Origin: Muscardinus avellanarius | Lineage: Eukaryota > Chordata > Mammalia > Rodentia > Gliridae | Direction: 5' to 3' | DNA length: 64,000 nt | NCBI GenBank assembly: GCA_963383645.1 | Contig: OY726560.1 | Span: 68,449,023-68,513,022 of the forward strand | Shown here: positions 11,261 through 23,392 of the stretch, piece by piece | Layout of the letters: each line of letters starts with the position of its first letter | How positions within the stretch are numbered: position 1 is the first letter of the stretch | Notes under the pieces: generated by a model | Told to the model about the DNA's origin: nothing | Database searches by the model: none | What the model saw: only the letters and a program-made list of their open reading frames with translations | Translations under genes and position numbers: made by a program

Positions 11261-11536
11261 TGTTATATAGCCCCAGAGGAAGGACAGGTCAGTAATGACC
11301 TCACTTGCTCGGCACAGCCACAGATGAGCATATAGTTACATAAGCAACACACGCTTAGCTGGCATGACATGTGTCATCTTGCCTGGAACCTATATAGAGG
11401 ACAGATCTGTAGAATAAAGATGCTATTGTTCTCCTCCAGATGGCGACTCCACGTGAGTTCTTCTCCAGGGATCTCACTGCCAAAACCTCCTCTGAAACTG
11501 CAACTGGCCCCTGGCTAGGCCCCTGACAGATGTTAT
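11261..11536 (+). mobile_element. Short solo LTR (endogenous retrovirus-type)
   Basis: About 265 bp with a TATA-like box (ctatataga, about 11389-11397), a polyadenylation signal (aataaa, about 11414-11419) and a terminal ...cctgaca at 11528. The 8-mer gatgttat occurs at 11259-11266 and at 11529-11536, bracketing the element, although a canonical 5' TG inside that boundary is not seen. The alternative is a 5' end at 11261 (tgtta...) without a preserved duplication. No internal retroviral genes are present. The family is not assigned. Confidence 0.55.
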
Positions 11537-11647
11537 TTAAGTTTTCTTACCTTTAACTGTCACTTAAGAAGAGTGCCTAGCTTAGATAGATAGATGGGTG
11601 CTTAGAAAATATTGGCTGGGTGAATAATGAAGAATTAAGTTCCGAAA

Positions 11648-11856
11648 TTTTATCTTATTTTATTTTATTTGGTAGTACTGGGGTTCTTGGAAACCCTTCT
11701 ACCTCCAGGCTACACTCCCAGACCCATTTTATACTTTTTTATTTGGAAACAGGGTCTCTTAAGCCAGCAAGGCTGGCTTCCAGCCTACGTGATCCTCCTG
11801 TCTCCACCTCCCAAGCGCGGGGATTACAAGCATGCGCCACCATGCCTGGCCTGAAA
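11648..11856 (-). mobile_element. Composite SINE, 'gcttccagaaacccc' subfamily
   Basis: Reverse copy with body 'ggtagtactggggttcttgg' and head 'caagcgcggggattacaagc' and 'gcgccaccatgcctggcc'. It belongs to the CpG-retaining subfamily also seen at 21770, 26248, 37170 and 49702. Confidence 0.9.
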
Positions 11857-11879
11857 TTTTATTTTTAACCAGAAAACTA

Positions 11880-14800
11880 AATGTATCTTCTACATTTCTA
11901 AATTAACAAAAGACCAGAAGTTCAGTAGAACAACAATTTTCAAAATACAATGAATTCATTTCTAATTGAATTAATTCTGTGTAAGTGTTCTAGACCCTCC
12001 AAGTACTTATATCTCTTCCAGAGGACAAACATAGAAAAAAATGAAGTCTCTGGGCTTGTTTATAAGCACACAGTTGGTTTCAGCGCACTGTACTTGATGA
12101 AGAGATATCAAATGGTATAACAGAAAGAATAGGGTTGTTGCCAGCTCTCTGGTACATTGACCAACCATCTACCAGGAGAACCATTTTGAGTTACAAATGT
12201 ACTTATGTAGGAGGCGACTTCTCAGAATTCAAAGGATATAACTTCCCTTGATGACTCGGTTTGGGAAATTTGAGTGGCTGGGCATCTTCAGGAGGGGCAG
12301 CATTTTGCTAGAGTTGAGTGCAGACTATGAGCCACATTGACATGTGTCAAAGCCTGGTGTGCTATTCTCTACCTTACAGTCTTGAAAGATTATTGATCCT
12401 CCTAGGAGCAGTTTCTGTAGTTGCAATATTGGAATAACAATTCCTACTGCTTAGGATTCATAGGAAGATTTTATAAGATAGAAATGATAGAGTCATAAGC
12501 AAATAATACATTTTCAATATATACAAGTCAACTCTTGTGATGCTGGCTTATTATTCTATTACTTTCATTGCCATTATGCCAGTTTCTTGTGTTAGATTCT
12601 ACAGGGGATTCCAGAAGACTCAATATTTTCAGTATCATGAAGTCTCTCAACAGGATACCTCACATAAACTGGAATACAACTTTCCCTTGACAATGATCTC
12701 CCAGTGGTTCTTTGGAGGTTGAATTTGAACTCTATTTTGAAAGTAGTAACCCTGAGTGATACTGTTATCTTCTAGAAATATCTCTTATACATGTTCCACA
12801 TAAAATATTTACTGCAAGTTGGAAGAAATTAGAAACAATGTAAATATTTATAATGGCATATGATATACTATTTCATCAGCATAAGTAACCCCCAAAAATG
12901 TTTCCCAGTTGTGTTATAAAATGTTTGGTTTTATAGTATCTGAGAATTTCTTATGAACTAAATATTTTGGAAGTTCCTAATAAAGAAAAAAGATATTAAT
13001 ATGCTATTCATTAATGGTTACCCATTTTTAAAATGTTCCAGTGTGTCTGTTCCAATGTTGGCAAGATTATTTAGGGATACGCTGTTGATCTAAAATATAT
13101 GCTTTACAATGGGTTTTCCTGGAAAGGTAGGAATTTTATGAAAATGTTTTTTCGCGTACATATTCCATGATGAGTAGATTATGATGTCTATGTCTCAATA
13201 AACGTTTAGGAAGATGAAAGTTTAAAGGAAGAGTCTTAGTGTTTGCATTTTTATCTTCTTATAAATTCCAAAACTTCTGCATGAAAATATTACAGCTTCA
13301 GTTGTTGGTCATTCATTCACTGTGGCCTGGACAGCCTTCAGTATTTCTTGCCAGGCGTTGTATTTACTCAAGTCCCAGGATAATTTGGGTGGGGTAAGTT
13401 TACTTAAAGTCTTCTCTGGCCTCAAGCTTCCAACCTTCACCTGCTGTTTAACATTCCTTTCCAAATTCTTAAAAGCTCTGTTTACATAAAAAAGGAATTT
13501 TATGCCTTAATACAAAGTAATCCTGAAAGAAGACATTTGTCAACTCCTTCCCCCAGTGCCAGGTTGGCTTCTGCTCTCCACTTTGAACTAAGATAACAAT
13601 TTAACAAAGCTTTAGAAAAAAGGTAAAAAAAAAAATAACACTTTTAGGATCTACCTTTCATTTCTATGGGCAATGGTACATTTTATTAGTTTATAGAATG
13701 ATTTTATTAGTTTGGTTTTCCTCATACCAACATGTATGTGGTCCACATAGCCCTCTATTTTTTTAAATCAGTTTAAATAAATTACTGCTGGTATTTTTAA
13801 TACTGATTTTGTTTTCAATTAATTCACCAAATTTTTGAAAGAACATGGTACCTAAATACTAGACACAGATCACAGAAAAAAAACTTTCACAGAACATGGA
13901 AAGCTTATACTCAGAGCTTCCTGTTCCTGAACAAAGCATGGCTTGACCTCCAACAGCCACAGAAAGGTTTGGCACCACTGACTCTACTGCTGGCCAGGAA
14001 CAGAACACACATCCAGAAATGCCACGTAGGGGCCATACATGACAGAGCAAAGATATGTGTTATTGTCAACAATACGGAGCATGTTAATCATCAGAATTCA
14101 CTTTATTATGTTAGTAGCCACATTACTTTTTTAAAAAGGCTTTTGAAAACATCGTTTGCATGACAAGATCTGAGTCATATGCAAACTATATCATCAAATT
14201 TCTAAGGGAGGATTACATAAAATATACTGGAGGCCTCCATTCTTATGTCCTCCTTTTGCTTTTAATCTGCTAAGCTACAAAGCGATACCGTGCTAACTAT
14301 TAAAACACATGACAAAAATTACTTTGTGACATAAATTTTAACCCTCCCTTGAAATCTTATCCAATACTTTCAACCTATCAAAAGCTCTCCTATCTCTAAA
14401 CTAATTCTATATTTATATACAGTCTGTATCATGTGATTTACTTAGCAGTTCTTATCTGGGTGCATTTAGTTAATCCTTCTTAGAGAACTGGAATGTATTT
14501 TGGGCTAAACTCATTTCAGCTTCCTCTTTTTTAAACAAGGCTGTTTGCAATGGGTATTGCAGGAAGAAGCATATTAAAAAGTGAATATTAGTTATCTCAA
14601 TTGATTAACCAAGCAGTGCATGTGTTTCAATTGAATGTTAAATTTAATATTCAGCATTCACAGGCACATGCATATGATCCAGCAGTGTTCACTTTCTTAC
14701 AGAAAAGCGTTCATTCACTTTATCTGAGAGAACATGTTTTCAATGTTGCAGTGCTATGACCATAAAATATATTTTGTCATTTTCTTTTAAGCATTCTTTC

Positions 14801-15630
14801 AAGAACAAAATAAATGTGTAGCAGTCCAGACCTTCACAAAATAGTATCATTTTAAAAGTCAACATTCTCTGGTGCATTGAGAGGAAATTAGAGCCATACT
14901 ATTTACAAAAAGAACTATATACACACAAAAATATGGACAGTTTCCTGATACTCAAAAAAAAAACCCTATAATTCAAGAGCACTAATGAGAAATGCTGACT
15001 TAAACATACCACATACAGTTAAAATTAAGAAAACTAGTCTACTTATGATACATAGATTGTGGCATTCCACTGATATTTCTTGTAAGAATGGGCAAAAATT
15101 TTCCTACTTTAATTGAATTTGGAAAATCTTGATTGCACATTAAACCTACAACTCTGTGGGAAACTTTCTATGCATACAAATTCCTGGGAGAAAGGCTCTG
15201 GTGCATGCCCAGCTATGCATCCACAACAAAGTTTGCCAGTGATGTCCCCAAAGAAGTGACCTGTCAGCTTTTATAGCATCATTCTGCCTTCTCACCTGGA
15301 TTATTAATATCAGCGATGCACTGATAAAAGTTTAGCAACCAATTCTCCAAAGAAAAAGTAAGGCTTTTATTGACAGCTTTTTCTGATTTGTGTCATATAA
15401 CAACTCCCATAGGGTTGACTTCAGTGTACCAATGTGCTATTAATAAACACAGGGTTAGCAGAGGGGGATGACAGCACCAGCACCTGGAAGCCATCACAAA
15501 GCCAGGTACAGAAAAACATTCCAAAGTACTTTCAATATTTGGGTCAAAGAAATGGAAGGTTCTACATGATAAGGAAACAACTTACAGGTATTAAGTATGG
15601 TCAGGGGACTAGTTAGAAAGGTTTCAAAGA
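11880..15630. other. Long mostly unique stretch
   Basis: 3.7 kb with few recognisable repeats (a MIR-like remnant around 12365-12500). One weak exon candidate lies at 15296-15344 on the minus strand. A conservation-like block at about 14440-14860 has homeodomain- and octamer-type words. No long coding frame. Confidence 0.5.
15296..15344 (-). CDS. Weak candidate exon, minus strand
   Basis: On the minus strand a pyrimidine-rich acceptor ('cttactttttctttggag') precedes 49 nt, followed by a good donor (CCAG/gtgagaag). Only one frame is open: NWLLNFYQCIADINNP plus one base. It starts in phase 0, which matches the end of the exon at 39463-39539, so it could follow that exon in the same transcript. 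Nothing else supports it, and a chance splice-like sequence is quite possible. Confidence 0.25.
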
Positions 15631-15840
15631 AGCCAGGCATGATGGTGCACACTCGTAATACAAGTACATGGGAGGCTGAGACAGGAGGATCACGGGTTCA
15701 AGAATAGTCTTAGCAAGTAGACAGACTCTCATCAAAATAGTGAGACAGTATTTTTAAGTAAAAATAAAATAGGGCTGGGGATGTAGCTCAGAGGTAGAAT
15801 GCCTCTGAGTTCAATCCCCAGTACCACCAAAAAAGAAAGG
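15631..15840 (+). mobile_element. Composite SINE
   Basis: Head 'gccaggcatgatggtgcaca', body 'gggctggggatgtagctcag' and 'ttcaatccccagtaccacc'. This is a good example of the ID-like body ending in an A-rich tail. Confidence 0.9.
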
Positions 15841-15844
15841 TTTC

Positions 15845-17185
15845 AAGAAATGGTTGGTTCACAGCATTCAAAGGAACTGAATTCAATAGACATCAATATA
15901 GAAAATCTGTGGAAGGTCAAATTAACCAATTTTGATCACTCTAAAAAGAAAGAACTCAATTCTAAGTTTAACAGAGATATTATACCAAACTCCTCTTGAA
16001 ATTTTAACTTGCTTAACTAAGGCTGGAGCCCAACACCTAAAGATGGAAGCTTATATAGTATTAGATGGTTGAGAATATAATTGTTGTTTAGGTTCTCCCT
16101 GTATTCTGAGTCCTTGAGGTTTAAACTGCAGTTAAACTAAAAGATAAAGAACCTTAACATTTTCATTTTGTGATTTGAATAACACACACAGCATTGTAGA
16201 TGTATCTAGATTTATGAAAGATATTTTATTCATCTATAATATATTTTAATTTGAAGATAAATATATCTATTTTATAAATATAAATCCAATATGAGATTTA
16301 TAATAATTTTTGGAATATTATAATAATTTATATACTCTATCCCTTCCTTATATTTTTCCTGTCAAAATTTGAAAATAGATTGTTTTATTTGCTTAATGTT
16401 TCATTTCTTTTAGTATGACCGCATAGTTCTCAAAGTAATTTCATGTTTTTCTAGCAACTTTTTGTAAGTCTATTCTTTAAAAAATTCTCAGCATATAAAG
16501 CTAATTGTAATTCTAGCCTCTAATTCCTCAACGCAATGTGGCATGCAAAAACTTTAACTTTCTATTGAGGCCCGGTATAGAACCACTTAGCAAAATCTAT
16601 GTTTCTCTCACCAAAGAATTAAGTCCTTTAGCCACTGCAGGCTATTTTCAAGGACAGGGGTGTATTGGTGTACTTGGTTCTTAAAGTAAACTAAAAACAA
16701 TAATCCTTTCTGACCCTCTTTGCTGTCTGGCAGTTGACTCTAATCCCTCCCTCCAATAGTAAGACATAGTTCTACTTGAAATACCATGTAATTGAAATTA
16801 CAAGCTCTGTGTTCTCCTGGTGGTAAGCCAAGATATTTTAAATCAGCTTATAGTGCATATATATTGAGCTAGAAACTGTCATGCTACAATATGGGATAAA
16901 TTATGGTCATTGTTCCAGTTTACCCAGGGGTCCACTAGCATTAAGTACAATGTAAATTTCCTAAGACACTGAAGTCTAATAAGAGTCCCTTTCCATTTTT
17001 TCCATTTTCTCCAAAAGTAACGCTGTTTCACTATGTTTTTTTTTACTATGTTTTTTTCATAGCATATTCCAACAGTACAAGCCCAAACAATGTTCAAAGA
17101 ACAAAATATAAGGTAAAATTCATAGGCTTTAGAATAAAATAAAATGTCTCTTAATTCTCTTAATTCATAGTCAGCTCTGTGACTA
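15845..17185. other. Unique AT-rich stretch
   Basis: Very AT-rich around 16200-16340. No supported exon. A donor-like ctcacc at 16607 follows a short open segment but lacks a convincing acceptor. Confidence 0.45.
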
Positions 17186-17187
17186 TA

Positions 17188-17290
17188 AAAACAATAACCT
17201 CTTAGAGATTATGTTTAACCTTAAAAAAGAAAATAACAATTCCTGCCTCATTGGAGCACCATGAAAATTAGAAATAATGTCTATAAAGTT
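17188..17290 (+). mobile_element. MIR fragment
   Basis: Sense MIR-like order: 'taacctcttagagattatg', an A-rich 'aagaaaataacaattcctg', then 'cctcattggagcaccatgaa'. Confidence 0.45.
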
Positions 17291-17492
17291 CCAAGAACAA
17301 TGCTTTGGCAGAATAGACACTAGATTTACGGACTATCACAATAGTGAGGCTAACTAATTGATTCTGACAGAATTGTTTTCTTGGCCATTCTGACTGTCCA
17401 AGAAGAGTGTACCAAAACAAATCAATCTGCTTCCTTCCTGCAGATTCTTGAATTTTCTGTTTGTGATCACATATGACTAATTTTTTACTGTA

Positions 17493-17786
17493 ATAAAAAT
17501 ACACATAACATAAGACATACTATTTTAACCACCTTAAGATGCACAATTAAGTGATAGTAATTATATTTGCAATATTGTGCAACCATTCCACTATCTAATC
17601 ACAGAAATTTTCATTACCTCAAAGGAAAATCCAAACCTATTAAAGCAGCACCTTTCTTTCTTTTTTCTCCATCCCCTAGTCACCCCTGATCTGCTCTATG
17701 TCTCTATGAGTTTGCTTTCCCTGAATATGTCATACAAAAGAAACTATAAAGCATGTGACCATTTAGCATGGCTTCTATGTTATTTT
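17493..17786 (-). mobile_element. Old L1 (L1M-type) 3' part, antisense, left half
   Basis: Antisense ancient L1: 'tactattttaaccaccttaa', 'gcacaattaagtgatagtaa', 'gcaaccattccactatctaa', 'gtctctatgagtttgctttc'. It continues at 18724 after the inserted composite element. Confidence 0.75.
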
Positions 17787-18713
17787 TTAATTTAATTTTT
17801 ATTGGTGCAATGTATTCATACATCATAATGGTATAAAGAAAATACTTTTGTAGACATACATGCACACATCGCCCAGTTAGCCCCTACTCGATCCCCACCC
17901 CGTTCCTTCCCCATCCCTTCTTCCCGTGCTTGGCTTAGTGGTTAACATCTAGTTTTATAGCAATTTATCCAATATTAACGATGATAATCTCATATAACAG
18001 TTTCATTTGTCTGATACCAAGCTTTTGATGACTTAAAGATAACATTTCAATATTTATTTTTGCTTTCTTTCTTACCAGAGAATATTTTTTTTCTTTTTTT
18101 CTTTTAGGTGAAAATCTCATACATTTATTTATTTATTTTTCAGAAAAAAATCTATCCTGATATGGAATATGGACTCTAGATACCCAAAATGATCTTGAAA
18201 AAGAACAAAGCTAGAAGATGTATATTTTCTGATTTCAAACCATATAAAGCTACAATAATTGAAACAGTGTAGTACTGTTCTAAAGGCAGATATATAAACC
18301 ATTGGAGTTAAATAAAAGCCTAGAGATAAATTCTTCCATATATTGTCAAGTTATTTTTGACAAGGTTTCCACAAACTTTTGGTGGAGGAAATAATAATCT
18401 TCTAACTAAATATTGTTGAAAAATAATAATTACATGAAAAAGAATAAAATTGGACCCTTACCTAACACATATACAAATATTAACTCAAAATAGATAAAAG
18501 ACCTAAATATAAATCTTAAGACTATAAACTTTTAGAAGAAAATCTGGGTCATAAAACCTCACAACACTGAAATTGGCAGTGATTTCTTGGATATGATTTC
18601 AATGGCACAGGCAACAAAAGGGTAAATAAACTCCCTAAAAAGTAAAAAAAATATTGTATATCCAAAGACAATGTAAACAGAGTTAAAAGTTACTGATAGA
18701 ATGGGATAAAGTC
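17787..18713 (-). mobile_element. Composite half-L1 element, copy 3 (5'-truncated)
   Basis: Reverse complement of the 3' part of the elements at 4971 and 55923. Reading the minus strand, it begins at the position equal to about 6827 of copy 1 and includes the inverted ORF2 module, the second unrecognised segment and the L1-type 3' end. Flanking atgttatttt occurs at 17777-17786 and 18714-18723. It interrupts the old antisense L1, so it is younger than that L1. 5' truncation at a point outside ORF1 is what target-primed reverse transcription gives. Confidence 0.85.
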
Positions 18714-18723
18714 ATGTTATTTT

Positions 18724-18990
18724 ATGTTATAGCATGTATCAGAACTTCATTTCTTGTTCCTGAATAATGTTTAGCTGTATAGACATTAAATTCTATCTAT
18801 TCATTAATTTATGGACATTGGTTCATTTCCATTTTTGGCTATTGTGTATATTGCTATAAAGGGTCACATAAATTGTTTTCTTTGATAACTTTGTCTTTAA
18901 TTCTATTGGGTCTACACTTAGGAGTGTAATTGATGGAGTATATGGTAATTCTATGTTTCACAGGCTTAATTTTGTGCCTCTAAAAATTTT
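18724..18990 (-). mobile_element. Old L1 (L1M-type), antisense, right half
   Basis: Continues the element at 17493: 'gcatgtatcagaacttcatt', 'gaataatgtttagctgta', 'ggctattgtgtatattgct' and 'gtatatggtaattctatg', in the order of antisense ancient L1 ORF2 3' sequence. Confidence 0.75.
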
Positions 18991-18999
18991 AAGGGAGAG

Positions 19000-19220
19000 A
19001 CTTACATATGAGTCCTCATAACAGCATTATTCACAATAGTCTTATTAGAGAAAGACCTAAATGTTCACCAATTCATGAATAAAATGTGTGTATCCAATAT
19101 TGGAAGACTATTATTCATCAATAAAAAGAAATAAGCTAGGGATTACACTACATCATGTATGAATCTCTAAAACATCAAGCAAAATGAAAGAGGTCAGACA
19201 CAAAATATCACAGATCATAG
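19000..19220 (+). mobile_element. Old L1 fragment, sense orientation
   Basis: 'aacagcattattcacaatag', 'aatgttcaccaattcatgaa' and 'gactattattcatcaataaa' are sense L1 ORF2 3' sequence. It covers the same L1 region as the antisense piece to its left, so the two lie head to head. Confidence 0.65.
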
Positions 19221-19229
19221 TATTGCTTT

Positions 19230-19231
<2 letters not shown>

Positions 19232-19279
<48 letters not shown>
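19232..19279 (+). repeat. (TG)n microsatellite
   Basis: About 24 perfect TG units at the tail of an antisense SINE. Confidence 0.95.
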
Positions 19280-19280
<1 letters not shown>

Positions 19281-19452
19281 TTTTGGGGATGGAACCCAGG
19301 GAAATTTTGCCTCTGAGATACATCTGCAGCACTATTTTATTCTTTTATTTTAAAACAAGGTCTCACTAAGTTGTGGAAGGCCTCACTAGCTGAGGCTGGC
19401 CATGAACCTGCAATCCTCCTGCCTCAGCCTCGTAAGTACTAAAATTACAAGT
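19280..19452 (-). mobile_element. Composite SINE
   Basis: 'ggatggaacccagggaaatt', 'gagatacatctgcagcacta' and 'cctgcctcagcctcgtaagt': antisense body then head. Confidence 0.9.
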
Positions 19453-20850
19453 TATGGTCCAATACATCTGGTACATTATAACATTTTATTAAGTATTCAA
19501 AATAGGAAAAATCTATAGAGACAGAAAGTAAATTAGTGACTGAGAGTAGAAATGGTAATAATTTAAGGTGGATATAAACTAGATTGTAATGATGGTTTTG
19601 ATGAATTGTGTGATATGACTCAGAAAATTTACTAAAAGACATTGAATCACATACTTAAAATAGATGAGCTTCATAATCTTTACTTTATGGCTCAGTAAAG
19701 TTCTAAAAAAACATTAGATAGGGGAAATGCAAAGTAAGGAACAACTATTTTTCCATGTTATTCATAACTATTTGGGGTCCATAAACTCTAGATCACCAAT
19801 TCATCTTTGTTGTGAGGCACATGGTAGGTCTAGGGAGATAGGGAGGAATGGGGTACTGGGTTTGGTTGCCTTTTGCTCTCCTGTGCCTCTGGGGAATGTG
19901 AAATTCTGTGTCTGATGCCCTGGCTGTCTATTGAGTAAATCTCAGGTTGCTGGATTTGAGATTTTCTGGCGTTTCCAGTGTTCCCTCAGATTGGATGAAA
20001 GGAACACACTATTGTTCTTGTGTCTCTACTTCCATTCCCTCAAGGATTTGTTGCTTCTTTTTTCTTTCTTTTTTTTTTTCTCCTTTTTTTAGGTTGGTGT
20101 TTAAACATGTCCTTGTAAATTATTCTTAAGTTTCTCAGTTTTTTAATTTCCTACTTCCCATTTAGGTAATCTGTCTAGGATGTGGGTTGCATCTCAACTT
20201 GGAGGTCCCTAGGTGAGTAAGAGGCAAACTCACTTTAGGATCATATTCTGTTGCCATCTTCCTCCTCCTCTCTCATCACTTTAATTAAGGTTAAAATAAG
20301 AGAAGTTAAGATAATTTCATCTTTGACATTTTAAGGTTTAAATGGCCACAAGACAGTCAGTGAATAGGTTCTGTGTTGTCCATGTTGTTCTTTCTATTCC
20401 CTTCATGGTCATTGGTGGTGGTTTGGTTTGGTTTGGTTTGGTTTGGTTTGGTATATACATAATTCTGAACCTCAGAGAGCTATCCAGAAGAGAAAGTTGG
20501 AGTAATAAAAATCATGGGTGTCCCTGATATTACCAAAGAAAGTGAACAAGATGAGAAGGGAAATAAGCAGCATTGGAAAGTACAAAAATTTTAAGAACAG
20601 AGAAAGACATCTCGCAAAGAGGACAAGGACTGATAAGAAGCCAGCTAATCAGAAGAAATAAGTATCAGTTGACAAATATAGAAAGACCCTTAAGAGGAAA
20701 GAAGTGGTAATCACCTGTATTGATTTTTTACAGAAGGCTAAAGGAGTTCATTGGATTTGGATATAAAAGAAAAAGTTTTTACTTTTTCATTGGATTAAAA
20801 CATAAGTACAAAGGAAGCTTTCTTTTTCCAATTTTGCTGCTATAAAAATT
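19453..20850. other. Unclassified stretch with pyrimidine tract and (GGTTT)n
   Basis: No exon recognised. It holds a T-rich pyrimidine tract near 20055-20090 and a perfect GGTTT tandem repeat at 20419-20452. Confidence 0.45.
20419..20452 (+). repeat. (GGTTT)n tandem repeat
   Basis: About six perfect five-base units. Confidence 0.95.
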
Positions 20851-20854
20851 CTCA

Positions 20855-21215
20855 AGACTTGGTAATTTATATAGGACTGAAATATATTTCCTTAGCATTT
20901 TGGAAGCTCAGATCAAGATCAAGGCACCAGCAGGTTCAGTGTCTGGTGAGAGCCTTGGTCTCTGTTTCTAGGATGGTGCCTCAGTGCTTATGCCCTAGAA
21001 AAGATCAATGACGTGTCCTCATTGCTACATCTACGAATGCTGAGTTCTTATGTGGCAGAAGGTGTGGAAAAGGGAAAACTCCCACAAATTCTATTGTAAG
21101 TATCGTGGCTCCATTTACAAGGACTTGGCCATAACTTGATCACCGCTACAAGGCTCCACCACTTAATACTATCATATTGCTGATTAAGTTTCAACTTGTG
21201 ATTATTGGGGACACA
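20855..21215 (-). mobile_element. MLT/MaLR-like LTR remnant, antisense
   Basis: 'caagacttggtaatttatat', 'ttggaagctcagatcaagat' and 'aggcaccagcaggttcagtg' followed by a 'gtgtcctcattgctacatc' block is the antisense pattern of an old mammalian LTR-type repeat, the same type as at 38343. The family name is uncertain. Confidence 0.55.
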
Positions 21216-21408
21216 GGTCATAGCAGAAACGAGTCTCTTCTTTCCAAGATTATGGGATAATGGCCGAAGGAAAGAGGAGAAAATAGTAGGTAAAGGTGGA
21301 ACATGAAATCATTGATGTATTTGTTTGCTGTTGGGAGCAAACTTAAAATACTTAAATACTTATGGTCTGAAGGAAAGTAGGAAGGAAAGTAATAAAAATA
21401 TAACAAAG

Positions 21409-21632
21409 CCTGTTAGGTGGCATGCACTTGTAATGCCAGTAGTTGTGAGGCTGAGACAGGAGAATCTCAGGTTTATGGCCAGCCTCAGCAACTTAGTGAG
21501 GCTCTTGGAAACAGTGAGACCCTGTTTCAAAGTAAAAAATAAAAGAATAAAGTATAGAAAAGGGGTTGAAGTTTAGAAATAGAATGCCCCTGGGTTTCAT
21601 CCTCAGTACCAAAAATAAAAAATAAAAAGTTC
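21409..21632 (+). mobile_element. Composite SINE
   Basis: Diverged head 'taggtggcatgcacttgtaa', linker 'gagaccctgtttcaaagtaa', body ending 'gtttcatcctcagtaccaa', then an A-rich tail. Confidence 0.85.
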
Positions 21633-21769
21633 AACAAAAGAAGTATGATTTTTGAAATGGAGAACTAGGATTATTCAAACGTTTTCTTCTGAGATTGGAT
21701 GATAACAAAGGAGAAGGGTTGTTATATATAATTAGGCTTATGAGATTTTATTTTTATTTTTTAATTATT

Positions 21770-21960
21770 ATTATTTTTGTGGTACTGGGGTTTCTGAAAG
21801 CCCTTCTACCTCTGGGCTATGCTCCCAGACCTATTTTATACTTTTTTATTTGGAAACAGGGTCTCTTAAGCCAACATGGCTGGTTTCGAACCTGCGGGAT
21901 CCTCCTGTCTCTGCCTCCCAAGCGCAGGGATTACAAGCGTGCTCCTCCACGCCCGGCAGT
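21770..21960 (-). mobile_element. Composite SINE, 'gcttccagaaacccc' subfamily
   Basis: Antisense copy with 'ggtactggggtttctgaaag' and 'caagcgcagggattacaagc'; closely related to the copy at 11648. Confidence 0.9.
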
Positions 21961-22403
21961 TTATGAGATTTTAAAGGAGTGCTGGCCTGATAAACTCAAG
22001 TTTGTTTGTTTGCTTGCTAGTTTCATTGTCTTGAGAAATAGGGGTCTAGGATTAGGTTTGAATTTGTTGGGATGGAGAATGAGATAGAAAATTAAGGGCA
22101 GATTAAAACCTTAAAACTGGGAGTTAGCAACAAAGGAAGATTAAGTGAGCAAAGCCTTGATAAGATGCACTGTTGAGGTTGTTAGCCATAGAAGGAAATG
22201 GTTTAGACACTAGAGTTCTCAGGGAAGTCAAAGAAGAGGCAGAAGAGAATTGATTTGGGGAAAGTCCACAGTGTGGCCATGGGTGTCAGGTGTTGGGTGG
22301 AGGCTGTTGAAGAGGAGAATGTAAGTAAAGCTTTTAAATAGGACATTGGTTGGATTGGTTGTGTTGTGTCATAGTCTTCAAAGACCGAGGGGTGTGAGTG
22401 GTG

Positions 22404-22960
22404 CTGTGGTTTGGATGTATCTCCCAACAAGCACCAGTGGGGCCTATGAAAGATGATGGGCTCACCAGGACCATGCCTTCATGAACAGATTAAAGACATT
22501 ATGAGGGGGGGTTGGTATTTTACAAAAAAAAAAAACAAATGCAGTCCCTCTTTAATCTCCCCCTTCTCCTCTCCTTCTCCATTTTCCTCTTGCCCTTATG
22601 CCTTTGGCCATGGGATAGTATAACCAGAAGGCCTTCTCTGGCCAGACATGGTGGCACAAACTTTTATTTGGGAGGCTGAAACAGTAGGATCATGGGTTTG
22701 AGGCCAACCTCAGCAATTTAGCAAGATTTTAGCAACCTAGCAAGGCTGTTACAAAACAAAAAAATAAAAGGGCTTTGGTGTAGCTTAGAGATGGAATACT
22801 TCTGGGCTCGATTCCTGTTACCACACACACAAAAAGAAGGCCTTCACTAGATGTTAGCCCCACAACATGGACTCCTCAGCCTCTAAAACCCTAAGTCAAG
22901 CAAATTTTTGTTCATTGTAAATTACCCTGTGACACAAAACAAATAAGTGGTAAATTGACA
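22404..22960 (+). mobile_element. MST/MaLR-like solo LTR interrupted by a SINE
   Basis: Begins 'gtgctgtggtttggatgtat' and ends 'aattaccctgtgacacaaaa', the shape of ERVL-MaLR LTRs (MST-like). A SINE interrupts it at about 22643-22836. No internal retroviral sequence follows. Confidence 0.65.
22643..22836 (+). mobile_element. Composite SINE within MaLR LTR
   Basis: Head 'ccagacatggtggcacaaac', body 'ggctttggtgtagcttagag'. The sequence gaaggccttc precedes it (22627-22636) and recurs just after it (about 22837-22846), a likely target-site duplication. Confidence 0.8.
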
Positions 22961-22964
22961 CTGT

Positions 22965-23389
22965 ACCAATATAAATTTCAGAAAAACTTTTTTAGACTTG
23001 AAAGTGAAGGATCAGAAAACGGCATTAGAAGCAGGAGCTTAAAAAGGATATTGCCCCCTTGTAACTACATCCTAAAAAAATGAGTACTTACATACAAGGA
23101 TGAGTGATAAATGTCTGGGAGAAAATTAGTTTTCTGATAAGGACAGCAAAGGGAGGTAGTAGTAGGTAAAGAGGTTGAATATATAGAACATTTTATTTTC
23201 TCTCAGATACGAGTGCAAAATAAGGTAGTTTTGTGTACATGTTGCCTAAAAGAGAGGTTTTTAACTTGATATAGAAGCCTGTTTTCCCAGCCTGTTCTAA
23301 TGTTACAGGTTGTAGGACTTACTGGTTTTTGTTGTCAATGTGAGTAAAATTAAACCCCATTGCTTATAGTTATACAATACAGCAGCCAC

Positions 23390-23390
<1 letters not shown>
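22965..23390. other. Unique stretch
   Basis: No gene or repeat recognised. Confidence 0.4.

Positions 23391-23392
<2 letters not shown>

Noticed and set aside
13320..13396. Plus-strand exon-like segment ending at gtaagttt
   Set aside because: Contains old-repeat words ('cattcattcac', 'tgccaggcgttgt') and has no partner exon.
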